Source: DATGPD01 sp041398565
Lineage (GTDB): Bacteria; Planctomycetota; UBA1135; UBA2386
Reading direction: 5' to 3'
Assembly (NCBI GenBank): GCA_041398565.1
Contig: JAWKUN010000005.1
Location: forward strand, 248,001 to 312,000
Length of the DNA stretch: 64,000 nt
A program made the position numbers and the translations under genes. How positions within the stretch are numbered: position 1 is the first letter of the stretch; each line of letters starts with the position of its first letter. Shown in pieces: positions 1 through 9,501 of this stretch. The notes below the pieces were generated by a model, which did not search any database, was not told where the DNA came from, and was given only the letters and a program-made list of their open reading frames with translations.

Positions 1-108
1 CCAGGTGACGCGACGCTCCGCCTCAGGTGGCGGCTCGACCCACCAGCACGAAGGCGTCACGCTCAGCCATTCCGAATTCGCAGCCGCTCCGAACGCCCCT
101 GCTTCACT

Positions 109-153
109 GACGTTTTGACCCGCAGTCGAAATTGTTGACAGACGATTTTGACC
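109..153 (+). promoter_or_regulatory. Near-direct repeat and TTGACA box upstream of the ATPase gene
   Basis: Two near-identical 12-13 bp units lie here, GACGTTTTGACC at 109-120 and GACGATTTTGACC at 141-153. A perfect -35-like TTGACA sits at 135-140, but the best -10 candidate (TCCAAT, 158-163) is poor and too close to the GTG start at 170. The repeats could bind a regulator of the downstream ATPase or be chance. The rest of 1-169 shows no gene. Confidence 0.22.
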
Positions 154-169
154 ATGCTCCAATTCTTCC

Positions 170-1282
170 GTGAACGCGCGCTACCTCCGGCCGCAGATCG
201 AAGGTGACCTCCGCAAGAAGATGGTCTTCGTCGCCGGCCCGCGCCAAGTGGGCAAGACGACTCTGGCCTTGGCGCTCCCCGGAGCGTCTCAGGGCTACCT
301 GAACTGGGATGTGGCCGAGCACCGGGAGCGGATCCTCGCCCGCGAGCTGCCGGTGGCGAAGCTGTGGATCTTCGATGAGATTCACAAGTACCGCACCTGG
401 CGAAACTGGCTCAAAGGACTGTGGGACGGTCGTCGTGCCGGCCAGCGCATCCTCGTCACCGGCAGCGCGCGGCTCGATTTCTACCGCTACTCGGGCGACT
501 CGCTGCAAGGTCGCTACCACCTGCTACGCCTGCATCCACTGTCGTGCCGGGAGCTGGACATCACCACTGCCGGCGACCTGCAACAGCTGTTCGCACTCGG
601 CGGCTTCCCCGAGCCGTTCTTCAGCGGGTCCGAGACCGAGGCCCGCCGCTGGTCGCGAGAGTACCGCGACCTGCTTCTGCGCGAGGAGGTGCGTAGCCTC
701 GAACGAGTGCACGACATCGGCAACCTCGAGCTGCTGATGCTGCGCCTGCAAGAGCTGGTCGGATCGCTGCTCTCGATCAACGCACTGCGCGAAGACCTTC
801 AGGTCAGCCACAAGACGCTGGCATCGTGGTTGGCGATTCTCGAGCGCCTGTTCGCGATCTTCCGCGTGTCACCGTTCGGCACGCCGAAGGTCCGGGCCAT
901 CAAGAAGGCGCAGAAGCACTATCACTGGAACTGGGCGGTGGTCGCGGACGAAGCCGCACGCTTCGAGAATCTGATCGGCAGTCATCTGCTGAAGTGGGTG
1001 CACTGGCAGCAAGACACCCAGGGTCGGGCACTCGAGCTGCGCTACTTCCGTGACACCGACGGGCGTGAAGTCGACTTCGTCGTCGTCGATGGCCGCCGAC
1101 CGCTGCTGCTCGTCGAATGCAAGCTCGGGGACGATAGCCTGGATCCGAGCCTCCGCTACCTGCACGAGCGGTTCGAGGGAGCAGACGCGTGGCAGGTGTC
1201 GCTACGCGGCAAGAAAGACTTCGTGACTCCGAGCGGAGTGCGGGTGGCGCCGGCCCTCGAGCTTCTGCGCACTCTCGTGTGA
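170..1282 (+). CDS. AAA-family ATPase with DUF4143-type C-terminus
   Basis: A 370-residue cytosolic P-loop protein. The Walker A motif GPRQVGKTT lies near residue 23 and a Walker B-like segment LWIFDEIHKY near residue 66. The C-terminal half carries the DUF4143-like region, ending in a nuclease-like core (REVDFVVVDGRRPLLLVECK, with D, E and K spaced as in PD-(D/E)XK folds). Proteins of this family are common, often multicopy, and of unsettled function; a link to toxin-antitoxin or defence roles is only suggested in the literature. The start is GTG at 170, because the ATG at 154 is in another frame. It is monocistronic, with 75 bp to the next gene. Confidence 0.85.
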   Translation: MNARYLRPQIEGDLRKKMVFVAGPRQVGKTTLALALPGASQGYLNWDVAEHRERILARELPVAKLWIFDEIHKYRTWRNWLKGLWDGRRAGQRILVTGSARLDFYRYSGDSLQGRYHLLRLHPLSCRELDITTAGDLQQLFALGGFPEPFFSGSETEARRWSREYRDLLLREEVRSLERVHDIGNLELLMLRLQELVGSLLSINALREDLQVSHKTLASWLAILERLFAIFRVSPFGTPKVRAIKKAQKHYHWNWAVVADEAARFENLIGSHLLKWVHWQQDTQGRALELRYFRDTDGREVDFVVVDGRRPLLLVECKLGDDSLDPSLRYLHERFEGADAWQVSLRGKKDFVTPSGVRVAPALELLRTLV

Positions 1283-1372
1283 GCACGGCCGCACGCCGCG
1301 GGTGTCACCCCTTCACCGCCGCCGAGGCGCATCTCGACCCAACACGTCGCACCTGGCGTGCGGACGGACCGC

Positions 1373-2887
1373 ATGGTCCCTCCGCAAAACCGACTGCGAC
1401 TCGTGAGCGCCACGCTTGGCCTCGGGTGGCGGCTGCCTATCCTGGCCACGGTGCGCGCAGGCATCCTCCCAAGGAGCGCGCTGGCCGCCCTGTGCGTGGT
1501 CAGCGCGCTGGCCATCGGCACGCTCCTCGCAGGCGTGCCGACCGTGCACGCCTTGCGTGGCTGGTTCTGGCCACTGCGAGGCAAACCACCGCAGGTGGCG
1601 TGGCTGCTCCTCGCCTGCGCGACGGTCGGCGTGCTGAGCGTCGTCGCCTACCGCGTGCGCCGGCGCTACGCCCTGGCCACCTGCTGCCTCTTCGCTGCCG
1701 GCGTCGCTGCGCAGTATGGCGCCGCCCTGGCCGAGGGGCGCGGGCTCGACGCCCTACGGGAGCGCGTCGTGTTCACGGGCCACTCCGAGTTCGCGCGCAT
1801 CGCGGCCAGCGGCCGGCCGGCACTCGACCTGCTGACCGACTACGAGAATCTGGCCGGCCGTGACAACCCCTACTGCGCGGTCAAGCCACCGGGCCAGCTC
1901 CTGCTCTACGTCGCCCTCGAGCGGCTGGCGCAACGTCTGGTCCCCGCGGACCTGCCCGACCGCTATCCGTTGCCTGGCAGTGCGACCCATCGCTTCGGCC
2001 ATCTGGTCGAGCTGATGACCTGGCTGCTGCCGTTCCTCGCCGCTCTGGTCGTGTGGCCGCTCGGCGCGCTGGGGCGGCGCTTCCTGACGGGCGACACGTG
2101 GCTGGTGCCAGCGCTCCTGTTCGTGCTGTCGGCGCCGTTCTCGCTCGTCGTCCTCCACCTCGATCAAGCCCTGTTCCCCACGGCCGCCACCACGCTCTGG
2201 GTGATCGCGGCGCGTGCCGGCGACAGCCGGCGAAGCGTGGCGTACGGAGCCCTCGGCGGCCTCCTGGCCTGGGGCATGGCCTTCGTTTCGTTCGGGCTCG
2301 CGCCAGCGATCGCCCTGGCACCGGTCTTCACCGTCGCGACCGCACCGCGAGATGCGCGCTGGCAGAGGACGCTCGGTCTGTGCGCCGGCCTCGGCGCATG
2401 CGTCGCGCTCGTCTGGCTGCTCATGTCACCGCTCTACGACCCGACACACCGCTATCAAGCCGCCCTGGCCGCGCACGAGCGCTGGAAACGCTGGACCTGG
2501 GACGTCGGCCACGTCGCGGCGGCGGCGCGCATGAACCTGGTCGAATTCGCCTGGTGGGCGAATCCAGGCGTGACGGTCGTTTGGCTGGCGGCGCTGGGTC
2601 GCTCGCTCGCGACTCTGTGGCGTTACGCGTCGGGCCACCCACGCGAGGCGGCCTCGACGCTCGGCCTCGACCTCGTCAACCCGGTGGTCGCCGCGATCCT
2701 CGTCGTCCTGGCCGCCGCCAGCTCCACCTTTGCCGAGACGCCACGCCTGTGGATGTTCCTACTGCCGCTGCTCTTGCTGGGTGCGGTGCGGGCGCTCGGC
2801 ACCATACGGCCCATGCACCTCGGACTCGTCGTGATGCTGCAGTGGGCCTGGACGCTGGCGACCAAGCTGACTCAGGACTTCCACTGA
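1373..2887 (+). CDS. Polytopic membrane protein, GT-C glycosyltransferase-like
   Basis: About 504 residues with roughly ten to eleven hydrophobic segments. A long soluble loop follows the first three helices and contains KPPGQLLLYVALERLA, which resembles the first periplasmic loop of GT-C enzymes (ArnT/PMT-like) that read a lipid-linked sugar donor. An RYP motif and a helix-rich second half follow. The expected role is transfer of a sugar on the outer face of the membrane, but I see no decisive catalytic DE or DD motif, so this is fold-level only. The ATG at 1373 is taken as start; an in-frame GTG at 1358 is possible. A dispersed repeat begins directly after the stop codon. Confidence 0.7.
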   Translation: MVPPQNRLRLVSATLGLGWRLPILATVRAGILPRSALAALCVVSALAIGTLLAGVPTVHALRGWFWPLRGKPPQVAWLLLACATVGVLSVVAYRVRRRYALATCCLFAAGVAAQYGAALAEGRGLDALRERVVFTGHSEFARIAASGRPALDLLTDYENLAGRDNPYCAVKPPGQLLLYVALERLAQRLVPADLPDRYPLPGSATHRFGHLVELMTWLLPFLAALVVWPLGALGRRFLTGDTWLVPALLFVLSAPFSLVVLHLDQALFPTAATTLWVIAARAGDSRRSVAYGALGGLLAWGMAFVSFGLAPAIALAPVFTVATAPRDARWQRTLGLCAGLGACVALVWLLMSPLYDPTHRYQAALAAHERWKRWTWDVGHVAAAARMNLVEFAWWANPGVTVVWLAALGRSLATLWRYASGHPREAASTLGLDLVNPVVAAILVVLAAASSTFAETPRLWMFLLPLLLLGAVRALGTIRPMHLGLVVMLQWAWTLATKLTQDFH

Positions 2888-3010
2888 GCTGCAAGTGCCG
2901 CGGATCCTCGCGCCACGCGCGAATTCGGCGATGCCGTTCCGCTAGCCATCGCGCCCAACTCGCTTGTTTCCAGCGGCACTGGAAGCCCCAGCAACAAAGT
3001 GGCCGGGGCC
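2888..3010. repeat. Dispersed intergenic repeat, copy 1 of 3
   Basis: This begins immediately after the stop codon at 2885-2887. The first ~54 bp match 19086-19140 at roughly 80 percent or better by eye (shared blocks include GATGCCGTTCCGC and CGCGCC). The second half shares CAGCGGCACTGGAAG and AGCAACAAAG-GGCC blocks with 19165-19210 and, in reverse orientation, with 38600-38640. No open reading frame is apparent. Confidence 0.6.
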
Positions 3011-3124
3011 CCTTCTGGTCACCGCGACCCGGCGACTGCGGCCGCACGGGCCACGACGCTCGAGCCGGGCCAGAAAAGTGAACGATGCCGCAGCCATGGC
3101 TGCCTCGCCGTGAACCAACGCGGC

Positions 3125-4474
3125 ATGACGTTCCGCACCCACGCGTTCGCGGCGGCCGCTCTCACGGCGACCGGTTTCGCCGCTGCTCAGTCCTGGAGCA
3201 CCGCGCCGATCCCTGGAGCCCCGGATCGCGGCGCTACCGCGCTGCTCAACAACGGCGTGCTGCCGGCACTTCCGGTCCGCTACGAGGCACGGCAGGGCTT
3301 CGGCACCTTCCTCTTGGTCGGCGATACCTGGACGCAACTGCAGGATCCACTGCCGAGCCCCGCCGTGCTGTTGTTCCCCGCCATCGCCAGCGACAACGGC
3401 GCTGTGGAACTCGTCATGTTCGGTGGATTCGACACCCGAGCCGGGATCGGACTCTCGCGCACGACGCGTCGCCTGAGGACTGTCAGCAACGTCCGTACGT
3501 GGCAGGTGCTGACGACGACCACCGCACCCATCGCTCGCTGGGGTGCGGCGATGGCCAGCGCCGACGGAAGTGTGCTGCTGCACGGTGGCTCTTCGTCGTT
3601 CAGGCTGTTGGACGACCTCTGGCGCTTCGATCTGGTCGACTGGCAACCGGTCACGCAGAACGGGGCACTGCCACCGGCCCGCTGGCTCCACGGCATGTGC
3701 CGCGCCCCAGACGGAGCAACCCTCTTGTTCGGTGGCCAGGACATCCAGGGCAGACACCTCGGTGACACATGGGTGTTCACGCCTTCTTCGAACACGAGTG
3801 GCTCCTGGCAGCAGTTCGTCGGCCTGGGACCAGCCGCGCAATCAGAGCCGACGATGACCTACGACCCGAGCCGCGACGTCGTGGTTCTGTATTCCCCTGA
3901 CGAGGGCGTCTGGGAGTGGGATGGGTTCCGCTGGCGTCTGGTGAGCGGCACGAGGATCGACGCCGAGGACCTGTCGCTGTTCTTCCAACCCGGGAGCAAC
4001 AATCGGCTCCGCGCCACCGTCGCCACGACAGGCGGAGCACACGGGACCCTCGACTTCACCCCGAGTCCGGTCGCATTCTTCGCCGCGGACATGAGCCCGT
4101 GCTTCGCCACCGGTTCGCTCGCTGCCCTGTCGCTCAGAGCCGTTCAACGGTCGTTGCCGATCCTGGGATCGACGCTCGAACTCGCCGTCGACGGCACCAT
4201 TCCCGGGGCCACGCTGATCGCGGGCATCGAACCACCCGGCAGCCGCACGCCGGTCTCCCGATGCGGCTGCACGTCGTTCCTCACCTTCGGCTCGGGCACG
4301 ACTTCCATGATCCTGCAGAACGTCGGCAACCCTGTGCTCTTCTCGGTGCCGATCCCCGCGAACCCGAGCTTCTCGGGCAGCCAGCTCGACATCCAGGTCT
4401 TCCTGTTCGAGAACGCGCCGCCGCCCTGCGACGTCCGAGCGACGCAGCTGGGCACGGCGACTCTCGGGCTGTAG
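3125..4474 (+). CDS. Secreted kelch-type beta-propeller protein with shared C-terminal module
   Basis: 449 residues. The ATG at 3125 gives a clean signal peptide (MTFRTHAFAAAALTATGFAA, cleaved near AAQS); an in-frame GTG at 3110 is less likely. The central part has kelch-like blades: VMFGGFDT, a VLLHGGSSSF...LDDLWRFDL blade, and LLFGGQDIQGRHLGDTWVF. These predict a beta-propeller for protein or glycan binding outside the cytoplasm. The last ~110 residues, starting SLPILGSTLEL and ending in a QVFLFENAPPPCD strand plus LGTATLGL, match a beta-rich module found in about nine other secreted proteins of this window. Function is unknown. It is convergent with the next gene, with 58 bp between stops. 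Confidence 0.85.
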   Translation: MTFRTHAFAAAALTATGFAAAQSWSTAPIPGAPDRGATALLNNGVLPALPVRYEARQGFGTFLLVGDTWTQLQDPLPSPAVLLFPAIASDNGAVELVMFGGFDTRAGIGLSRTTRRLRTVSNVRTWQVLTTTTAPIARWGAAMASADGSVLLHGGSSSFRLLDDLWRFDLVDWQPVTQNGALPPARWLHGMCRAPDGATLLFGGQDIQGRHLGDTWVFTPSSNTSGSWQQFVGLGPAAQSEPTMTYDPSRDVVVLYSPDEGVWEWDGFRWRLVSGTRIDAEDLSLFFQPGSNNRLRATVATTGGAHGTLDFTPSPVAFFAADMSPCFATGSLAALSLRAVQRSLPILGSTLELAVDGTIPGATLIAGIEPPGSRTPVSRCGCTSFLTFGSGTTSMILQNVGNPVLFSVPIPANPSFSGSQLDIQVFLFENAPPPCDVRATQLGTATLGL

Positions 4475-4532
4475 GCCTCGTGGTCGGCCGTTCGGGTGTC
4501 TACCCGACGGGAGTCGCCCCGGCCACGACGAC

Positions 4533-6956
4533 TCAGCGAATCGTCTCGAGAACGAGATTGCTCAGCTCGAGCTCCGTGCCACGGGCAGACAGCACTTGCG
4601 CCGCGAGCATCAGGCCCAGCAGCGCCCGACTCGGTGGCAGAGCGAACTGCACGCTGGACCTGGTGCCGTACGGCAGGGGCACGGCAAGCATGCCCGTGGG
4701 ATCGACCCGCAGCACGCCGAACGGCAGCACCGCGCGCACGGAGCGCGTGTTGAGCAGCAGCACGGACTGCACGGAACCGATCTGGTTGGTGTAGTCGATG
4801 CGGTAGTCGTTCCCCGGCGATGGTGCGAACGGCGCGCTCAACTGCTTGCGCGGGCCCTGGGCCAACCACCAAGGGATGGTGTCGAAGTAGCCCGTTCCCG
4901 GCACGCCATCGAGCACGACGTCCATGTCGCCATCGAGGTCGACATCGCCATGTGCGGCGATCTCGGCGGATGCGGCGCCCTCGACCAGCGACGTCACGTC
5001 GACCAAAGACGTGCTCAAGATGCGGGTGGCATAGCGCGACGAGAGCACGAAGCGATCGCCACCCACGACGTCCAAGTTGATCGTGCGCAAGCTGCTTGCG
5101 GTGACAGTGAGCGACGATGCCGCGAGTGGCTGGAACGAGCTGCCGTTCCACGAATGCGTCTGCATGCCACCGAAGGGTGGGTACGAGAACAGCACCACTT
5201 CCTGGCCGGGGATGGCGCCGCGACCGAGCGCGATCGGCGCGCTCTGCGTCGCGTTCGGGGCGGCGCCGACGATCTCGACGAACGTCAGGCCGCCACGGTT
5301 CGCGAACACGCGTATGCCGTCGCGGCCGCTCGTCAACACGTCGGCGCGGCCGTCGCGGTCCAAGTCGTAGGCCACCGCTTGCACGGTGAGCTGGTTCGAG
5401 CCCGGCAGCGGCGCCGGCAGAAAGCCCGTGGTGGCGCGGACATTCTGCATCACGAATGCACCCGCCGGAGTCGGCCACACCAAGTCGTCGTCGCCATCGC
5501 CATCGAGGTCGTCGACCGCGATGCCTCCGCTCGCCGCCCGGTAGATCACCTGCTGTGTCGGCCCGACTGCAAGGTTGCCGCGGCCGTCGCCGAGGAACTG
5601 GCGCAACGTCGCCGGACCGACCTGCGCCACGCCCGTGATGGCGATGACGTCCTTCCTGCCATCGCCGTTGAGTTCGGCGACGTACAGATCGAGCACGTCA
5701 TCCGTCAACCGGATCGTCTGCTGCAGCAACTGGCGGCCGCTACCGTCGTTCCTGGCAGTGAACAGTACGGGCATTCCCTCGGCGACGACACTGCGATCGA
5801 ACAGGCCGACGCTGTCGACATCGCCGTCGTTGTCGAGATCGACGAGATGGCGGGTACCCGGCACGATCCGCGGCGGGTTGATCGCTGCCAACTTCCCGCC
5901 GACGTTGTGCCACAAGGTCACATTCGCGTTGCCGACCTCGCGCACTACCAGATCCGCACGGCCGTCGCCATCGAAGTCGCCGCTCACGACGTCGCGGACG
6001 CCGACCGCGGAAGGCACGAGCGGCGCGGTGGAGCGAACGTAGCCGCTGGGTGTATTGATCAAGATCTCGCTGACGAGGCCTTCGGCCGCGATGAACAGGT
6101 CCTGATCGCCGTCGTTGTCGATGTCGAGAGCCGCGAGGTCGCGGACGGTGTAGCCGACCGCGGGCAGCGTGCCCGATTGATCGCTGAAGTTCAGGCCGCC
6201 GTCATTGCGCAGCAGACGCAGCGGCGAGTTGGCGTCCTGGCCGCCGACCGCGATGTCGATGTCGCCGTCGCCGTCGTAGTCGAAGTGCAGCACGGCGTTG
6301 GTGAGCAATGCGAGCGGCACGGAGCGCGACGTGAAGGAGCCGCTCCCGTCGTTGACCAGCAGGGTGAGGTCATAGCCGCCGACCACGACCTCGACCGCGC
6401 CGTCGCCATCGAGGTCCACCGCGGCGGCGATCCCACTCGCGGCGGGCCCTCGCCCGGAGTCCAACGTGAAGACCCCACGGCCGTCGTTCCGCAGGACGGC
6501 GAGCGAACTGCCGGTGACCAACAAGTCGAGGTCGCCATCCCGATCGACATCGCCGTGCAACAGGGTCCCAGCCAGCGATGCGGCTGGCACCCGCCAGGAC
6601 TCGTCGCGGTAGAGGCCACCCGCCCGAACCGCGACACGCAGTGACGCTGTGCTCAGCCCGACGATGTCGACGACGCCATCGCCACTCACGTCGAAGAACG
6701 TGGTCGCGGTGCCGAAGACACCGGGCGGCAGCGCATGCCCGGCGATGTCGGTGAAACGGAGTTGCCCGATCTGCTCGTGCAGGATCGGCCCCTGAGCGGC
6801 GAGATCGAGCCGGCCGTCGCCGTTGAGATCCACCGCGGCGAGCAGGCGCGAAGCCCGGGCGTCGAAGTGCTGGTAACCGAACTCGCGCACCTGTGCGCGC
6901 AGGTTCGGAAGAAGGCACGCGCTGATGGCCAGCGTGAGACAGCGAAGCGATTGCAT
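4533..6956 (-). CDS. Secreted FG-GAP/VCBS repeat protein
   Basis: 807 residues. The start at 6956 gives the signal peptide MQSLRCLTLAISACLLPNLRAQ. About twelve calcium-binding FG-GAP loops of the DxDxDGxxD type run through the protein, for example DLNGDGRLDLAAQG, DVDRDGDLDLLVTG, DYDGDGDIDIAVGG, DIDNDGDQDLFIAA, DLDRDGRADVLTSG and DVDLDGDMDVVLDG. They predict one or two seven-bladed integrin-alpha-like propellers that need Ca2+. The C-terminal ~75 residues (VLRVDPTGMLAVPLPYG... to LSNLVLETIR) look like a short form of the shared secreted module. It is extracellular or periplasmic, with no known partner. The gene is divergent from the protease gene at 7466 across a 509-bp intergenic region. Confidence 0.88.
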   Translation of the reverse strand: MQSLRCLTLAISACLLPNLRAQVREFGYQHFDARASRLLAAVDLNGDGRLDLAAQGPILHEQIGQLRFTDIAGHALPPGVFGTATTFFDVSGDGVVDIVGLSTASLRVAVRAGGLYRDESWRVPAASLAGTLLHGDVDRDGDLDLLVTGSSLAVLRNDGRGVFTLDSGRGPAASGIAAAVDLDGDGAVEVVVGGYDLTLLVNDGSGSFTSRSVPLALLTNAVLHFDYDGDGDIDIAVGGQDANSPLRLLRNDGGLNFSDQSGTLPAVGYTVRDLAALDIDNDGDQDLFIAAEGLVSEILINTPSGYVRSTAPLVPSAVGVRDVVSGDFDGDGRADLVVREVGNANVTLWHNVGGKLAAINPPRIVPGTRHLVDLDNDGDVDSVGLFDRSVVAEGMPVLFTARNDGSGRQLLQQTIRLTDDVLDLYVAELNGDGRKDVIAITGVAQVGPATLRQFLGDGRGNLAVGPTQQVIYRAASGGIAVDDLDGDGDDDLVWPTPAGAFVMQNVRATTGFLPAPLPGSNQLTVQAVAYDLDRDGRADVLTSGRDGIRVFANRGGLTFVEIVGAAPNATQSAPIALGRGAIPGQEVVLFSYPPFGGMQTHSWNGSSFQPLAASSLTVTASSLRTINLDVVGGDRFVLSSRYATRILSTSLVDVTSLVEGAASAEIAAHGDVDLDGDMDVVLDGVPGTGYFDTIPWWLAQGPRKQLSAPFAPSPGNDYRIDYTNQIGSVQSVLLLNTRSVRAVLPFGVLRVDPTGMLAVPLPYGTRSSVQFALPPSRALLGLMLAAQVLSARGTELELSNLVLETIR

Positions 6957-7465
6957 GTCGAAAGACGGTGTAGGCGTGTGGAGGGGACGCACCAACGCAG
7001 GCAAGAGCCACTAGCCCGCGGGCTCGGTGTGGTTTCCGCACTTCGTGTTTCATCGACGAGGTCGGTCCTGATCGCCTGCCAGCGCGATGACGTGCCGCGC
7101 ATCGTGCCCCAGCGCTCCCGAGAGCACACCCCCCGGAGTCAGCAAAGCAGTTGGCCACCTGCTTCGGAAGTTCCGAGGTTTTTGTCACTCGAGCGCCCCT
7201 CGGAAAACCGCTCGGCCTCATCCGTGCGCCCGACGTCCTGTCGTAGACGTTGCCGTACGGCAGGTTGTCGGTCATCACACACCGACCATTACAATGAGAT
7301 GCACCGCGGGTCGGCGGCGACGCACCGAGCCGGACGCGGACCCTGCCGCCCCCGCAAGGCGCCGGGCGCGCCCCGGATGCTCGGATTTTCTCTGTCCGCA
7401 TCCCTGTCGCACGGGACCTCAAGCGTTTGGCGCAACCTCGCGCTGACTTGATCGAGAACCACGAC
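6957..7465. other. 509-bp divergent intergenic region
   Basis: It separates the divergent genes starting at 6956 and 7466. I see no credible ORF. Its GC looks lower than the flanks. A possible sigma70-like promoter toward the right gene is TTGTCG at 7265-7270 with TACAAT at 7290-7295 (19-bp spacer), which would leave a leader of about 165 nt. The CTCGGAAAACCGCTCGGCC stretch near 7200 has no convincing hairpin. Confidence 0.35.
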
Positions 7466-9430
7466 ATGCGACCCATTCCTTCCATCCCCGCCTCCATCGT
7501 GTGCGCGGCACTCATCACGGCCGGAGCAGCCGCTCAGGGCAGCTTCGCGACGTATGGAACCGGATGCGCCGGGTCGGCCGGGGTCCCGGCGATCGGCCAT
7601 CGCGGGCCGCCGCAGACGGGTGCCACACTCGAGTTCACCCTGACCAACGCCAATGCCAATGCGCCGGCGTTTCCGATGCTCGGCTTCGCGCAGCAGAGCC
7701 TCTCCCTCGGACTGTTCGGTGCGCCGCAGTGCACCGTGCTGGTCGCGCCCACGATCACGATGACGACGATCAGCGACGGCAGCGGAAGCGCGAGCATCGG
7801 GTTGCCGATTCCGAACGACCCCGGCCTCGACGGGACGCGCCTGTATGCGCAGTGGGGAGTGCTCGATCCTGGTGCCGGGAACGCGCTCCGTCTCGCTCTG
7901 TCCGAGGGTGCTTGTGCAGAGCTCGGATCGAGCGACGAGCTGATCATGGATCCGACCCCGCCGACGCAGGGGAACTTCCCGGCATTGCCGCGGCGCATCG
8001 AGTACCAACTCCTCGGCTTCGCTCCGGCCGCCGCTCCGATCCAGGTCCCCGGCGTGGGCGGCAGCCTGCTGATCGACCCGACCACGCTGGTGCTCGTGCC
8101 GGACAGCGGCGGATTCGGCTCCGAACTCACCGGCTACCTGGAGCAGCTTGGAACCGCGTGGCTCTACTCCCAGCTCCTGCAAGAGGACGACGATGGCCAA
8201 CTCGTGCTCTCGGAGTTGCTGGTGACCGGCGGCGACGGCCTGTCGTCTCAGGTCGACGACAGGCCGACCTGCGAGGCCCGCGCAACCACGTTCCTACAGA
8301 CGGTGGTTCGTGATGGCCTCGCAGACGGGTGGCACGCCTCCAGTGGAGTCGGGCCGCCGGTGCCCTTCTATCGCCCGGACGTCGTCGGCGTCGCCTACTA
8401 CGAGTTCCCGGTCAGCCACGGCGGCTTCATCGTCGTGTCGACCGGCGAGCACGATCTGCCGATTGCCCACTGGAGTGACCGCGGCGAACCGATCGAGAGA
8501 GCCCTCGATCACCAAGCGAGGGCGAACCAAGCGAGGATCGCGAGGATCTACAAGGTCGACGCCTTGTCGTACGTGGGCGAGGACGCGACCGGGCTGCAGG
8601 TCGCCCAGATCGGCGACCTGCCGACGCAGCTCCTGCCCGACCCGACGGTCCGCGGTGGGTACACGCAGCGGGCCTGGTCCTCGTGGGGAGCACTCAAAGC
8701 CGGCTACGTGCAGAGCTACCGGGCAATGATCGAGAACCTGAAGCTCGCCGGCGCGGACCAATGGCAAGACGAACGCAACCCGGGAGCATCGACCTCCTGG
8801 GGGCCGTGGACCTACTCCTGGGCCGGGTCCCACGACGACCAGCGCTCCTACAACCAGTTCCTCCACGGCCCTTGTCTGGTGGGCTGCGGTCCGGTGGCGT
8901 GGATGATGCTGTTCGGCTGGGCCGACCACCGAGCTGCGATCGGCGATCCCAAGTGGGCCCACCGTTGGGGTCTCTACCGTCAGAACGGCGGTCGCGGTGC
9001 CAATGCCGACGCACCCGCGGCGAACGATCCTGGCGTCCGGAACGCGCTCGTCGAGATCCACGATCACGTACTGACGTTGTGCAGCGGCACGTCGGGTCTC
9101 ACTGCGGCATGGACGATGCACCGGGCCGACCGCTACCTCAGCGGGCGCACGGGGGCCACGTTGACGACGCACTATGACTTGTTCGGGGTCCATCGCCCCG
9201 CGCTGCGGAACCTGGCCCGGGACTCGATCGTGGCGGGCAAGCCGACCGTCGTCGGCACCGGCTGGCTGGCCCACTACCCACTGGCCTACGGCTACGCCGA
9301 GCGCTCGAAGAGGGTGTGGTGGGGGCGGAAGCGTGCGCGTTCCTTCTACGTCAACAACGGCTGGGGCGGCGCTGCCAACGGCTGGGTCGCGGCCGAGACG
9401 TGGTTCTGCGGACGCCTGTTCGCGAACTGA
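7466..9430 (+). CDS. Secreted putative papain-fold cysteine protease with N-terminal shared module
   Basis: 654 residues. The ATG at 7466 gives the signal peptide MRPIPSIPASIVCAALITAGAAA. Residues ~20-150 (GSFATYGTGCAG..., ending SLGLFGAP and LYAQWGVLDPGAGNALRLALS) are the beta-rich module that is C-terminal in other proteins here. The C-terminal part looks like a C10/C39-type catalytic domain: Cys474 in CLVGCGPVAWMMLFGW, His603 in HYPLAYGYAE and Asn630/631 in FYVNNGWGG, the order Cys-His-Asn expected of papain-like peptidases. The middle region (FIVVSTGEHDLPIAHWSDRG) resembles the pro-region of streptopain-like enzymes, so the enzyme may be a zymogen. Activity is inferred from motifs only. 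Confidence 0.75.
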   Translation: MRPIPSIPASIVCAALITAGAAAQGSFATYGTGCAGSAGVPAIGHRGPPQTGATLEFTLTNANANAPAFPMLGFAQQSLSLGLFGAPQCTVLVAPTITMTTISDGSGSASIGLPIPNDPGLDGTRLYAQWGVLDPGAGNALRLALSEGACAELGSSDELIMDPTPPTQGNFPALPRRIEYQLLGFAPAAAPIQVPGVGGSLLIDPTTLVLVPDSGGFGSELTGYLEQLGTAWLYSQLLQEDDDGQLVLSELLVTGGDGLSSQVDDRPTCEARATTFLQTVVRDGLADGWHASSGVGPPVPFYRPDVVGVAYYEFPVSHGGFIVVSTGEHDLPIAHWSDRGEPIERALDHQARANQARIARIYKVDALSYVGEDATGLQVAQIGDLPTQLLPDPTVRGGYTQRAWSSWGALKAGYVQSYRAMIENLKLAGADQWQDERNPGASTSWGPWTYSWAGSHDDQRSYNQFLHGPCLVGCGPVAWMMLFGWADHRAAIGDPKWAHRWGLYRQNGGRGANADAPAANDPGVRNALVEIHDHVLTLCSGTSGLTAAWTMHRADRYLSGRTGATLTTHYDLFGVHRPALRNLARDSIVAGKPTVVGTGWLAHYPLAYGYAERSKRVWWGRKRARSFYVNNGWGGAANGWVAAETWFCGRLFAN

Positions 9431-9501
9431 GCCGAAGGCTTGCGATCGCGAAGGCGCGTCGTCGCCGGCGAACGCGCGTGCGGTCGCCGGCCCCGTCGGC
9501 C

